IMG/VR virus record: IMGVR_UViG_3300005253_001103
Span: 1 to 26,131 of that record
Direction: 5' to 3' (one strand)
Length of the DNA: 26,131 nt
From: a virus
Made by a program: the position numbers and the translations under genes. The notes below the pieces were generated by a model. The model ran no database searches. It was not told the DNA's origin and saw only the letters and a list, made by a program, of their open reading frames with translations. Of this stretch, positions 7,070-15,125 are shown piece after piece; position 1 is the stretch's first letter; each line of letters starts with the position of its first letter.

Positions 7070-8011
7070 TTATCCGCCTTTCTGGCGGTTACGAATCTCC
7101 AATAGTCTCTCAACGGACGTGTCCGGGTCGGTCAGCACGTCTTTGTCGCTGCGCCCGTCAGATGCGCCCGTCTCCAGGGCACCCGTCGCACCGCTCGCGG
7201 GGATGAGGGCCTGAATCTTCGTCAGGTGCTCCGTCAGGCCGACCGTCTCCTCGGCTTCCTTCTTCGCCGCCAGCCTCACCTCAGCCGTCGAGCCGCGCTT
7301 GATAGCGGCGTCGAGCTGCGCGTGAATACGCATCCGCAGCTTGTCCTTGGGCTCCGCGTCGTCAATGCGTTTCCGGTCTTCCGCCGTGAGATAGCGGCGA
7401 GAGGTGTGGGTCTCCAGCATGTCCTGCACCGCGTCGTCATACATCGCGGCGGCAAGGCCGAAGCTAGCCCGCGTCATGTCGGAGCGCATCGTGTCGATGG
7501 AGGCTGAGACAGACTTAAAGTCGGTGGTGATGGTGGTCGCTTGTCCGTCACTCACGAGCTTGGCCTGCCGGGTTAACTCCGTCTCAAGGGCCTCGAAGGC
7601 GTCCGCGCCCTTGTCCCGGATCTCCTGCTCAGTGCTGGCGAAGGTTGAGCGAGCAGCATCCAGCGCCCCGCGTCGGTTGTACTGGCTCTCCCTAAGCGCA
7701 ACTTCCTCACCACGCTCTTCCTGCCCACCTTGCAGCCGCTCTCGCTCTGCGGGGGAGAGCACCGAGTCGTACAGGTCAGGATGCTCCTGCCTGAGCGCCT
7801 TGAGCGTCTCCGCTATCTGGCTACGTGGGTCTGGAGTCGCCTCCTGTCCGGGCTTGGCCTCGTCCTCTGTCCCGCTGGCTCCGCTCTCCCCCGCAGGGGG
7901 CTCTTGCTCAGCGGCGGGTGCGGCCCCGCCTTCAGGTGCAACCGCAGCAGTAGCCTCGGGCTCCGCTGTCGCTGCCGTGGGTTCGTCGGGTGACTGCCTG
8001 AGGGGAAACAT
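7070..8011 (-). CDS. Capsid scaffold protein, 313 aa
   Basis: The protein has a low-complexity N-terminal third rich in Pro, Glu, Ala and Gly, a long helical coiled-coil middle (about residues 70-240) and an acidic, helical C-terminus ending DTSVERLLEIRNRQKGG. It lies 15 bases before the major capsid gene. This composition and place are those of phage scaffold proteins, which guide shell assembly and then leave. The frame extends to a TTG at 8047, but that codon lacks a ribosome site. The ATG at 8011 has GGAGGG 4 bases upstream, so it is preferred. That site lies within the 3' arm of a strong hairpin, so its access is probably controlled. The scaffold call is inferred from context and composition. 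Confidence 0.78.
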   Translation of the reverse strand: MFPLRQSPDEPTAATAEPEATAAVAPEGGAAPAAEQEPPAGESGASGTEDEAKPGQEATPDPRSQIAETLKALRQEHPDLYDSVLSPAERERLQGGQEERGEEVALRESQYNRRGALDAARSTFASTEQEIRDKGADAFEALETELTRQAKLVSDGQATTITTDFKSVSASIDTMRSDMTRASFGLAAAMYDDAVQDMLETHTSRRYLTAEDRKRIDDAEPKDKLRMRIHAQLDAAIKRGSTAEVRLAAKKEAEETVGLTEHLTKIQALIPASGATGALETGASDGRSDKDVLTDPDTSVERLLEIRNRQKGG

Positions 8012-8015
8012 AAAA

Positions 8016-8041
8016 CCCTCCGAGGCTCGCACCTCGAAGGG
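8016..8041 (-). promoter_or_regulatory. Stem-loop covering the scaffold ribosome binding site (possible attenuator)
   Basis: The minus-strand transcript can pair CCCUUCGAGG with CCUCGGAGGG, giving 10 bp with one U-G wobble and a 6-base loop. The 3' arm contains the GGAGGG ribosome site of the scaffold gene, and UUUU then the AUG follow at once. The structure could therefore hide the ribosome site or act as an intrinsic terminator. It sits 40 bases after the stop of the Com-like gene. In phage Mu, Com opens a comparable stem-loop to allow mom translation (established for Mu). A similar switch here is inference. Confidence 0.65.
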
Positions 8042-8081
8042 TGTCAATAATAGCGGCTCAGAAGGCCGTCGTACCTGCCAG

Positions 8082-8255
8082 CTATGCTAACGTAGGAACC
8101 GTAACGTTGTCAAGCTCCCAGTTGAAGCTGTTGATGTTGCCGCACGTCCCCCTGCTGCATTTGATCTCGATGTACGCCACGACTAGGTTGCCCTTGAAGA
8201 GCAGATGCCCACAGCGCCGGCAGCGGTACTCGCTTGTCAACGCGCCATCTATCAT
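8082..8255 (-). CDS. Com-like zinc-finger protein (translational regulator family), 57 aa
   Basis: The segment YRCRRCGHLLFKG followed by YIEIKC closely matches the zinc-binding core of phage Mu Com (C-x2-C, LLFK, then I-E-I-basic-C). The second cysteine pair is spaced C-x4-C (CSRGTC) rather than C-x2-C as in Mu, an oddity that may change metal geometry. Com binds a stem-loop in the mom mRNA leader and frees its ribosome site (known for Mu). Here the next element on the same strand is a hairpin burying the scaffold ribosome site. The ATG has TAGGA 5 bases upstream. The gene lies 29 bases from the divergent plus-strand gene. Identity as a Com-family fold is fairly sure; target and effect are inferred. 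Confidence 0.8.
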   Translation of the reverse strand: MIDGALTSEYRCRRCGHLLFKGNLVVAYIEIKCSRGTCGNINSFNWELDNVTVPTLA

Positions 8256-8263
8256 GCTATCCT
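8234..8263 (+). promoter_or_regulatory. Candidate sigma70 promoter for the plus-strand exported-protein gene
   Basis: TTGTCA at 8234-8239 and TATCCT at 8258-8263 are separated by 18 bases, a fair match to the sigma70 consensus. Transcription would begin about 15 bases before the AAGAGGTGG ribosome site of the exported-protein gene. The site overlaps the start of the Com-like gene on the other strand, so the two transcription units would interfere. Confidence 0.4.
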
Positions 8264-8284
8264 ACCATTCCTAAGAGGTGGCCC

Positions 8285-8563
8285 ATGCAGTTGCGCTTCA
8301 CGTTCCTTGTTCTCATCGTGGCCGTAGTCGCCTCGGTCTTCGCCATCTGGCCCGCCGTGGCGGACGCGCCGTGGGAAGAGGAGGCGGTGATCGTTGTTGA
8401 GACTGAAGCCCCTGATCCGAGATGCGAAGCCGCGCACATTATGAAAGCGGAGGCTACTGTATCTCTGGCTGAAATCCCAAGACGCAACAGCAGGGGCAGC
8501 CCTCAGGGCCAGTTGGAAACTGTAATCGAAGACGCTGATCGGGACATTCGCCGCTACTGCTAG
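8285..8563 (+). CDS. Small exported or membrane-anchored protein, 92 aa, opposite strand
   Basis: This is the only plus-strand gene within the late region. The ATG is preceded by AAGAGGTGG. The N-terminus is a textbook signal sequence: a basic start (MQLRF), a hydrophobic core (about residues 5-24) and a small-residue site reading PAVADA before PWEE. The mature part is acidic, with one cysteine in the middle and one at the very end. The reading frame could extend 17 codons upstream, but that part lacks a ribosome site. It converges on the polyvalent gene with 2 bases between stops. Its orientation suggests independent expression, as for a lysogenic-conversion, superinfection-exclusion or other cargo gene. 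The mature part matches nothing I know. Confidence 0.68.
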   Translation: MQLRFTFLVLIVAVVASVFAIWPAVADAPWEEEAVIVVETEAPDPRCEAAHIMKAEATVSLAEIPRRNSRGSPQGQLETVIEDADRDIRRYC

Positions 8564-8565
8564 CC

Positions 8566-11500
8566 TCATCTGCCCGCTCGCCCAGAACGACCACCCCGCG
8601 ATGGCTGCACACTCTGCCCAAACACCCGCCTCCCTAGCCTCTGCCCGATGTTCGCCGCCCTCGTGCTGAGTACACGGCTCACCCTGCCCAGGACCCAGAG
8701 CTGCGCGTCCTGCTGCGGGTGCTGCCTGCGCCACTCCTCGCGGGCATTACCCCCACGCGAACCCCTGGCATCATCTTCGGCAGGGATCTCGTAGTAGGGC
8801 TCCAGGCCATCGTTGAGGTCATGCCACACCTTCTCAAGATCGTGATCCTCGACGACTAGCTGCCGCTCTATGTCCCGTAGCTCCCGTGCGTTGAGCGTGC
8901 GTTCCAGGTCGGCTTCGTAGGCAGCCCACTGTTCTTCCGTCTCTCGGTTGGAATGGCGGCGTTGCAACTCAAAATATTTCTTGAGCGCACGCCCGGTCGG
9001 ACTTATCGCCTCTTCGTTCCGCAGCTCCTCCACCACTGATGGATAGCGACGCTCTGCCGTCTCAAACGAGCCCGCCCTGCGCGTGAGCGTATCCTTGAAG
9101 GAGTCCCACATGGTACGCCGCGCATCCTGTTCGGAGAAGTCACCGTACACCCCCGTGCTCGCGGACTCCTGGATGCGCCCGAAGTTCTCCAGCGCCCCAT
9201 CGTCGGCAGCCTCGGTAAGCCGGAAGTACCGGCCCTGATCGTCGCCAGGCGCACCAGCAAACTGCTCCTCTTGCCTGGCGATAAGTTCCGGGTGTAGCTC
9301 CCTGAACTTCTGCGCGTCGCTGCCGTCCAGTTCGCCTATCCGTAGGGGCTGCACGTCGTAGTTCGCACCGATAGCACCAGTCTCGATGTCTGCTGCGATC
9401 TGAGCCGCGATCTCCTCCGACAGTGTGCGATAGCTCTGGGCGCTCGCGCCGAAGGCGGCCGGCAACGTGAGGAACGCACCCGTCACTCCCGCTTCCTGAA
9501 CCCCGTCCCAGAGATCTTGCAGGAACAGCGGGGTCAGCCGGTTCTTTAACTGGGTGCGGATGTTCGTTGGGTCAGTAGTGATCTCTTCTCCGATGAACGT
9601 CTCGCCACGGACTATATCCACGGCGGCACCAGCCTGGGGAGAGAGTTTCGATTGGAGGAAGCGCGTAGCCGTTTCTACCAACGACACCTCTCCAATATTG
9701 CCCAGCGCCGACTTTCTCTCACCTGTAGCAGCCTGGGCAATATATCGTGCGATGGGCTGGAAGCCTGCCCAGAAGTCCAGCCTCGTCGGCCCAACCCTAA
9801 TCTTTGCGAAGTTAGAGGAACGCGGGTCTAGTTCCACATCCGCACCGGCCAGCTTCGCCATTGACAGGATGCCGATGCCAGTCCCCACAAAGGCTGCGAG
9901 GTCGCGGGCTGCGAGTTGGCGCACTAACTTAGAAGACGAAAAAAGTTGGAGTGGTGCCTGTACGCGGCTGGCGAGCAACCGAGATGAGAAGAAAGCCTGA
10001 TTGAGAATAGGTGCAAACTCATTGAGGGGACCAAGGCTCCCCCTTCCGCTGAAGACGTTGAGCATGTTGGCTAACGCGGCTTCGTCTTCTGGCGCTGAGA
10101 TGCCCAGTCGCTCCCAGCCCGCAACGGTGTTATCGAACGTGTCAGCGCGGAGCTTGTTCAGGTAAGTGACATAGGCCCGTTGCGACTGACGTACGCCGGG
10201 TATCTTACTGGCCAGCGTGGTCATAAACGCTTCTTCGCGGGCTGCCAGTGTCGTCGCCTCCCCGATGTCAGCGATGAATAGCCCCGCCGCTTCACGCCGA
10301 GCAGCCTGCGGACCTGCTGCTAGTTGGGTGGCGACTTCATCTGCCACGCTCTGCTTAGCGAAGGCCCGTATCATCACAGGGAAGTTGCCGAAGAACTCCT
10401 TGGGGTGCCCGATGAGCAGCGCACCCTGCCGCAAGGGTGCCGACAGATCGAAGGCCGTAAGGATAGAACGGGGCAAGTTAGCTGCGCTCAGAAGGCTCTC
10501 AAACGCCCTAGTTGTCAACGGTCGCTTCGACAGTATGGCCTTCGCTAAGTCGGCTCCAAACACCTTCTCTAGGGCCACGATCTCACCCCGCGTAGGCAGT
10601 TCTCCAGCCAATATCTTTGTGAGCGCGTCCGCCACGTTGACGCGGTTCAGTGGGGTTAGTCCCCCCGCAGTACGAACCTGATTGAAGAGGTCGGTTACAT
10701 CGCTCGGCCCCAGTGACTCACGCGGCGGCTCAAACGCGGCCTTCGGCAGCTCGCCCTTGAGCTGGCCTTTGGCCCTGATGAATGCCTGCTCGCCCTCGCC
10801 TCTCTCGATCTCGCCCGCAACTCGCCCTACACGCCTCGATAGTTCCCGGCTCTTCAGGCGTTCCGTAAGCTTCCGCACGGGCTTCGCTTCCTTGATAAGT
10901 GCTGTCAGGCGCTCGACAGGGTTTGCCTGAGCAACGGGCGGATCCGGAGCCGCCTGCCGGACCGCAGGAGCGGCCCCAGGCTCCACGGGGGCTGGGACAT
11001 CCCCAAGGCGTATTGCGCTGCCTTCGGGGCCACGAGTCACAGAAGCTGGACGCCCGAAGAAGTTGCCCGTGCGTTCCACTTCCTGAATGATCTGCCCAGT
11101 TCTCTGTGACGCGGCTGCCTCCTGAGTAAATCGCACTTCAACAACCGCCGCATCTAGCGCGTTCTCAACCCTGAAGTTCGTACCTAATTGTGCGGCCAAC
11201 TCTGGACTCTGGCCTACTGGCCGAGACACCCTGCCTGTCAGCCTGTCAGCACGAAACACCACGGTTGCACCCTTACCTTGTTGCCCCAGCGCCAACTCGG
11301 CTGCATCAGACACGAATATCCCAGACCGCCCTGCTGGCCCACGGAGCGGCACTGTACCTGCATTCAGGAACTCCATAGCAGTATCGGGACTAGTTTCATG
11401 GAATACCAAGTTACGTCCAGTCTGCTGCTGGATACTCGGCCCGCCGAGGCCAGGAGTACGCCCTGTACCAGTAGGCGCCCCAGGCTCCACGGCGCGGGCG

Positions 11501-13587
11501 GGGCTCAGCGTTGTGAGATCTAGCACCTCGTCCTCGACGCCACTTCGGAAAATGATGGCATCATGGCCTTGGTCACGCGCTGTACGCGCTACGAGTTCGT
11601 CAAAGTTCTCCCGTCCTTGTATGAATTGCTTGGGCTCCCGTCCCGTGAGTTGCCTCATTGCATCAGCTTTGTCCCTCGCCACCAAGGGGTTTTGGAAGTT
11701 CACGTCATACGAAGTAACACGCGCACCAGGCTGGGCAGGGCCAAAGGCGGGTGCATCAGGGGCCGGAAACTCTCCAAGCCTAGACGCAACACGGGGGTTC
11801 GTAGTGAGAGAGCGCCCGGCAAGTTGCCATCTAGCAGGAGGGTTCGTGGCCGTAGTCGTCTCGCCACGCACCAACGTACCTTGCACAGGTGAACCTGTCC
11901 GTGCGGACCGGAAGCGCGTAGCTGTCTGCTGTAACTCCTCCGGGCTAGGAATACGCCCAGCAGCCCCAGGCTCCACGGGAGCGGCGCGGGCGGGGCTAGG
12001 CGCAGCGTCAATTACTACCTGGCCTGGGACTACTATTTTCCCGTCTACCTTCACCGTGGGTTGAATCACATCACTAACAATAAATTTCTCCGTACCAGCA
12101 GGCGCATCGTTGATGATTACCTCAGTAGTTTCCCCCAGGCCATAGGGAGTTCCAGTTCGGTCGATTATCTCTACGCCTTGCGCCTTTAAGCGTTTGTCTA
12201 TTTCGTTCAGGCGGAACAGTAGGCGTGTGTCACCAGTGCCGCCATCCGCAGCCTCGGCACGACGCTGAAGCCGCCAAAGGTCTCTCGCTTGGTCAGCAAG
12301 ATCATCGGTACTTTGTTCCAGTCGAGCAACTCGCTCCGCCAAACTTTGCGCTTGCTCTCCCCCAGCAGCCGCAGCCCGCGCTGGTACAGCCCGCGCAGGC
12401 GCTACGGGGGCAGGCTCCACGGCGCGGGCGGGGCCAGGAAGGCCGGTGGGCAGCTCAGCAGCGGCCGTGTCACGCACGGGGCCACCTGGCGGTGATCCCG
12501 TTAGGCCCCGCACCTCAGCAGCCTCGCCCGACGTGAGAACGGCTGCCCGCTCCACCTCTTCGGAGAACTCACGCAGCGCGATCCGGTCACCTGCGCTCAG
12601 GGCCTCGCTTGTAGCTTGTTCCGCAGCTTCTCGCCCCAGACGGTTGAGCAGAGAGCGGGTGATTCGTGCGCCAGTCTTGAAAGTGAAGCCGAGTATCCGC
12701 GCAACAGCAGGATCGAATAATGGAATGGCGATGAGGTTCAGCGGATTAAGAACGTCCGCTGGGCCAAGGGGAACTGGGCCAGGGATGGACACGTCGATGC
12801 TGCGCTCGATGGCACCCTGCAAACCGCCCTCGCGGGCAGCCTCAAGACTTGGCTGACCGCCGCCGGGTATCAGTGGCTCCGCAGTCTGCCGGATGCTAGT
12901 AGTCGCCAATGCCCCGATCTCGCGCCCCGCCTGTTCCACAGTTCCAGCCAGGGCAAGCCCAGCCCGTAGCGGTGACGGAGCGTCCGGCAGCTCCTTCTTC
13001 ACAAGCTGAGTGAACTCTGCCGTGCTGATGCCCGAACCCGGCACCTGCGCCTGAACAGCGCGGTCTATCGCCGTGACACGGGCGTTGGTGTCGAAGGACA
13101 GAAACTCCTCTTCGGTGATGCTGTTAACTTCAAGCACCCGCTGGAAGGCGCGTTCCGCAGGATCGATGAGCGGGTCCGGCTGTTCTGGAACAGCGACGGG
13201 TTCCTGCGGCACAGCCACAGGCTGCTGAACAGGTAGGGCCTGCGGCGGCGGCGTAGGCGTCACGACTGGTGCTGCGCCCAGGGGTATCCCGGTTGGCTGT
13301 GGCGCTGCTGGCGGCGCGGGCCGCTCCTGCACGGGCGTCTGGAACGCCGCTAGCTGGCGCTCCTTCAGCGTCTCGGCAAAGCTCATGGGGCGCAGCCTCT
13401 TGTCCTCCATGCGCTCACGCTCGTAGCGCAGGCCCAGCGGGAAGAGGTCGCCTGCCAACCCCGCGAAGTCCAGGTTACGGGCTCGCGCTCGGAACTGGCG
13501 AGCCTGCTCCCGCACCTCGGCCCGATCGCGGCGCCGGGACTGGGTCCGGCGCAGGGTGTCGAAGAAGGAGCCTACTAGGAGGGCCAT
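8566..13587 (-). CDS. Giant polyvalent virion protein with two ADP-ribosyltransferase-like modules, 1673 aa
   Basis: Residues 1-85 are basic and helical. Residues 85-140 form a Pro-rich linker. A conserved-looking block follows at 140-360, including a hydrophobic segment near 270-305, and a coiled coil with a beta module spans 410-528. Residues 550-695 resemble an ADP-ribosyltransferase fold (LVRGE, SLTTNPRVA, YDVNFQNPLV, GHDAIIF). Residues 725-860 resemble a second one (VFHETSPDTAMEFL, GIFVSDAAELAL). Residues 1000-1400 look like the large helical polyvalent-associated region (DLSAPLRQG with HPKEFFGNFP, then FFSSRLLASR and a hydrophobic helix near 1228-1248). The tail is charged and basic. 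Polyvalent proteins are thought to be packaged and injected with DNA (family knowledge). The ATG overlaps the upstream gene by 13 bases and has no clear ribosome site. Confidence 0.8.
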   Translation of the reverse strand: MALLVGSFFDTLRRTQSRRRDRAEVREQARQFRARARNLDFAGLAGDLFPLGLRYERERMEDKRLRPMSFAETLKERQLAAFQTPVQERPAPPAAPQPTGIPLGAAPVVTPTPPPQALPVQQPVAVPQEPVAVPEQPDPLIDPAERAFQRVLEVNSITEEEFLSFDTNARVTAIDRAVQAQVPGSGISTAEFTQLVKKELPDAPSPLRAGLALAGTVEQAGREIGALATTSIRQTAEPLIPGGGQPSLEAAREGGLQGAIERSIDVSIPGPVPLGPADVLNPLNLIAIPLFDPAVARILGFTFKTGARITRSLLNRLGREAAEQATSEALSAGDRIALREFSEEVERAAVLTSGEAAEVRGLTGSPPGGPVRDTAAAELPTGLPGPARAVEPAPVAPARAVPARAAAAGGEQAQSLAERVARLEQSTDDLADQARDLWRLQRRAEAADGGTGDTRLLFRLNEIDKRLKAQGVEIIDRTGTPYGLGETTEVIINDAPAGTEKFIVSDVIQPTVKVDGKIVVPGQVVIDAAPSPARAAPVEPGAAGRIPSPEELQQTATRFRSARTGSPVQGTLVRGETTTATNPPARWQLAGRSLTTNPRVASRLGEFPAPDAPAFGPAQPGARVTSYDVNFQNPLVARDKADAMRQLTGREPKQFIQGRENFDELVARTARDQGHDAIIFRSGVEDEVLDLTTLSPARAVEPGAPTGTGRTPGLGGPSIQQQTGRNLVFHETSPDTAMEFLNAGTVPLRGPAGRSGIFVSDAAELALGQQGKGATVVFRADRLTGRVSRPVGQSPELAAQLGTNFRVENALDAAVVEVRFTQEAAASQRTGQIIQEVERTGNFFGRPASVTRGPEGSAIRLGDVPAPVEPGAAPAVRQAAPDPPVAQANPVERLTALIKEAKPVRKLTERLKSRELSRRVGRVAGEIERGEGEQAFIRAKGQLKGELPKAAFEPPRESLGPSDVTDLFNQVRTAGGLTPLNRVNVADALTKILAGELPTRGEIVALEKVFGADLAKAILSKRPLTTRAFESLLSAANLPRSILTAFDLSAPLRQGALLIGHPKEFFGNFPVMIRAFAKQSVADEVATQLAAGPQAARREAAGLFIADIGEATTLAAREEAFMTTLASKIPGVRQSQRAYVTYLNKLRADTFDNTVAGWERLGISAPEDEAALANMLNVFSGRGSLGPLNEFAPILNQAFFSSRLLASRVQAPLQLFSSSKLVRQLAARDLAAFVGTGIGILSMAKLAGADVELDPRSSNFAKIRVGPTRLDFWAGFQPIARYIAQAATGERKSALGNIGEVSLVETATRFLQSKLSPQAGAAVDIVRGETFIGEEITTDPTNIRTQLKNRLTPLFLQDLWDGVQEAGVTGAFLTLPAAFGASAQSYRTLSEEIAAQIAADIETGAIGANYDVQPLRIGELDGSDAQKFRELHPELIARQEEQFAGAPGDDQGRYFRLTEAADDGALENFGRIQESASTGVYGDFSEQDARRTMWDSFKDTLTRRAGSFETAERRYPSVVEELRNEEAISPTGRALKKYFELQRRHSNRETEEQWAAYEADLERTLNARELRDIERQLVVEDHDLEKVWHDLNDGLEPYYEIPAEDDARGSRGGNAREEWRRQHPQQDAQLWVLGRVSRVLSTRAANIGQRLGRRVFGQSVQPSRGGRSGRAGR
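10973..12435 (-). repeat. Four dispersed copies of a linker-coding repeat within the polyvalent gene
   Basis: The core CAGGCTCCACGG on the plus strand occurs at 10973-10989, 11475-11505, 11962-11998 and 12411-12435. The last three continue into a shared GGCGCGGGCGGGGC block. They encode variants of a linker reading PARAVEPGA, at about residues 385-393, 530-543, 696-705 and 866-873. The copies fall exactly between modules: coiled coil plus beta module, first ADP-ribosyltransferase-like module, second such module, and the C-terminal helical region. Three copies carry the SPARA or GPARA version; the 10973 copy is the shortest. Confidence 0.75.
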
Positions 13588-15125
13588 TGCACAGCCGGCA
13601 CGTAGGTAACAGAGCCACCTTGATCGAAGTTCCCAAAGGAGATGCGGGACGGATCAGGGCCGGTAGGGAATGAGCGAGTGAGGCTGCTAAAGAAGTCCTG
13701 CGGCGGGACGCCGAGTGCCGATATCACGCTCTCTAAGAGCCCCAACTGCGACGGCAGGAGGCCGTGGAACTGCTGTGGCCCCAGCCCCGACATCAGCCTG
13801 CGGATCGCATCGCCCGGCGTGCGCGGTATCGAACGCTGGAACTCCTGTGCCGCAGTCCCGATGTCGCCCGCGCTCGTACCCTGGCCGAAGCTCCCGATAG
13901 TCTGTTGCAGGCCGCTGCCCTCAAAGAGAAAGCCGAGCAGCGCCCCGATGCCGGGGAAGTCGGGGAGGGTGAACGGCTGCTGAGCGGGAGGCTTCGGTGC
14001 GGCGGGGGGAGGCGCTGGAGGCTGTCCGCCACCTATTCCTGCGCCCGCCAAGATGTCTTCTATCGTAGTGCCAGGGCCGAACGGGTTGAAGCCCTGTCCC
14101 GGTGCCGTGACCTGGCCTCCGTGAGCGAGCGGCGTCACCTTCATTCGCCTGCCATCGGCACTGAACTCAACGTCCTCAGGCTTGCCACGGGGGAACCCTG
14201 GCGCGGGTTCACCCAGCGTGAACTTGGGCAGCCCGGAGAGAAGGCCGATACCAAGGATCGGCTCGTCCGTCACCATATGGGTGCCGCCCTTGCGGAACTG
14301 CGGCACGTTGCGGAAGAGATCGGCTGCCTCCTCGAAGAGAGGCACGTCGGGGCGGGCCGTGATGGACTGCAATAGCCGTTGGAAGTCTGCGCCCAGCGTT
14401 GGCGTCTGGCCGATGAGGGACGTGGACTGACCGCCGACCGGCTGCCGGTTAAGGAGCTGGCCAAGGAATCCCTGGCCCCCGCCCAGCCCAATGTTAAGCT
14501 GGGCGAAGTCGCGTGGGTTGGCGGCGAGCTGCGAGAGGAACTGCGCCCGCTGCGCCTCGATGTTGCCGCGTGACGACGCGAGCCCCGCGATGCCCTGCGC
14601 CCTGCCCAGCGATGCTTCTAGCTGCTGCTGACGCTGCTGAATCCGTGCGATCCGCGCCTCAGTCTGCTGGGCGAGCGCGAGGTTGCCCTGAGCGATAGCG
14701 TTGGCCTGCTGCTGCGTGAGGCGGCGCAGCTCTAGGTCGAGCTGGAACTGTTCTTGTTCAGCCTCGAACTGCTCCCGCAGGAACTCCAGCTCGCCTGCGC
14801 GGAACTGGGGGGCGGCAGCACCCCCACCGCCGCCGCCAGGGAGCGGAAACGCCCCAGCACGGATATCCACAAAGTCACCCGTTTCAGGGTCCCAGAAGAC
14901 GCCGGGCTGTCCTGGGATAGGAATGAGCCCCTCAGCCAGAAACGGATTCGGCTGGTTCCCCAACTGAGAAACCCCTCGTGGGCTACCAGGTAACGGCAGG
15001 CGACCTGACTGTCGCCCAGCGAGTAGAGCGTCAATCGTCATCCCGCCCTGCGCGGCCGGCACCCCGGGAATCCACTCATGCTGTGCTCGCTTCATGGCCT
15101 TCTTCCTAGCTCGCCTGCTGCCCAT
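13575..15125 (-). CDS. Virion-associated coiled-coil protein, 516 aa
   Basis: The N-terminus is very basic (SRRARKKAMKRAQ). A PETG-type strand region follows at 65-90, then a Gly run (97-102). A long Gln/Glu/Leu-rich coiled coil runs from about 108 to 185. The rest is a Pro/Gly/Ala-rich region with several short conserved-looking patches (QFRKGG near 300 and LPDFPGIGALLGFLFEGSG near 400). It lies between the portal group and the polyvalent gene, where internal virion or ejection proteins are found in podovirus-like genomes. It overlaps the preceding gene by 20 bases and the next by 13. The ribosome site (GAGGC) is weak. Inferred role: internal virion or head-tail protein; family unnamed. Confidence 0.68.
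   Translation of the reverse strand: MGSRRARKKAMKRAQHEWIPGVPAAQGGMTIDALLAGRQSGRLPLPGSPRGVSQLGNQPNPFLAEGLIPIPGQPGVFWDPETGDFVDIRAGAFPLPGGGGGGAAAPQFRAGELEFLREQFEAEQEQFQLDLELRRLTQQQANAIAQGNLALAQQTEARIARIQQRQQQLEASLGRAQGIAGLASSRGNIEAQRAQFLSQLAANPRDFAQLNIGLGGGQGFLGQLLNRQPVGGQSTSLIGQTPTLGADFQRLLQSITARPDVPLFEEAADLFRNVPQFRKGGTHMVTDEPILGIGLLSGLPKFTLGEPAPGFPRGKPEDVEFSADGRRMKVTPLAHGGQVTAPGQGFNPFGPGTTIEDILAGAGIGGGQPPAPPPAAPKPPAQQPFTLPDFPGIGALLGFLFEGSGLQQTIGSFGQGTSAGDIGTAAQEFQRSIPRTPGDAIRRLMSGLGPQQFHGLLPSQLGLLESVISALGVPPQDFFSSLTRSFPTGPDPSRISFGNFDQGGSVTYVPAVQWPS

Noticed and set aside
8012-8047. TTG start for the scaffold protein
   Set aside because: It has no ribosome site, and its codons would lie within the hairpin arms; the ATG at 8011 fits better.
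8041-8274. Plus-strand ORF of 77 codons
   Set aside because: It is antisense to the Com-like gene, whose zinc-finger motif is clear.
8252-8734. Minus-strand ORF of 160 codons between the Com-like and polyvalent genes
   Set aside because: It overlaps the end of the polyvalent gene in another frame and is antisense to the signal-peptide gene; its product is compositionally odd.
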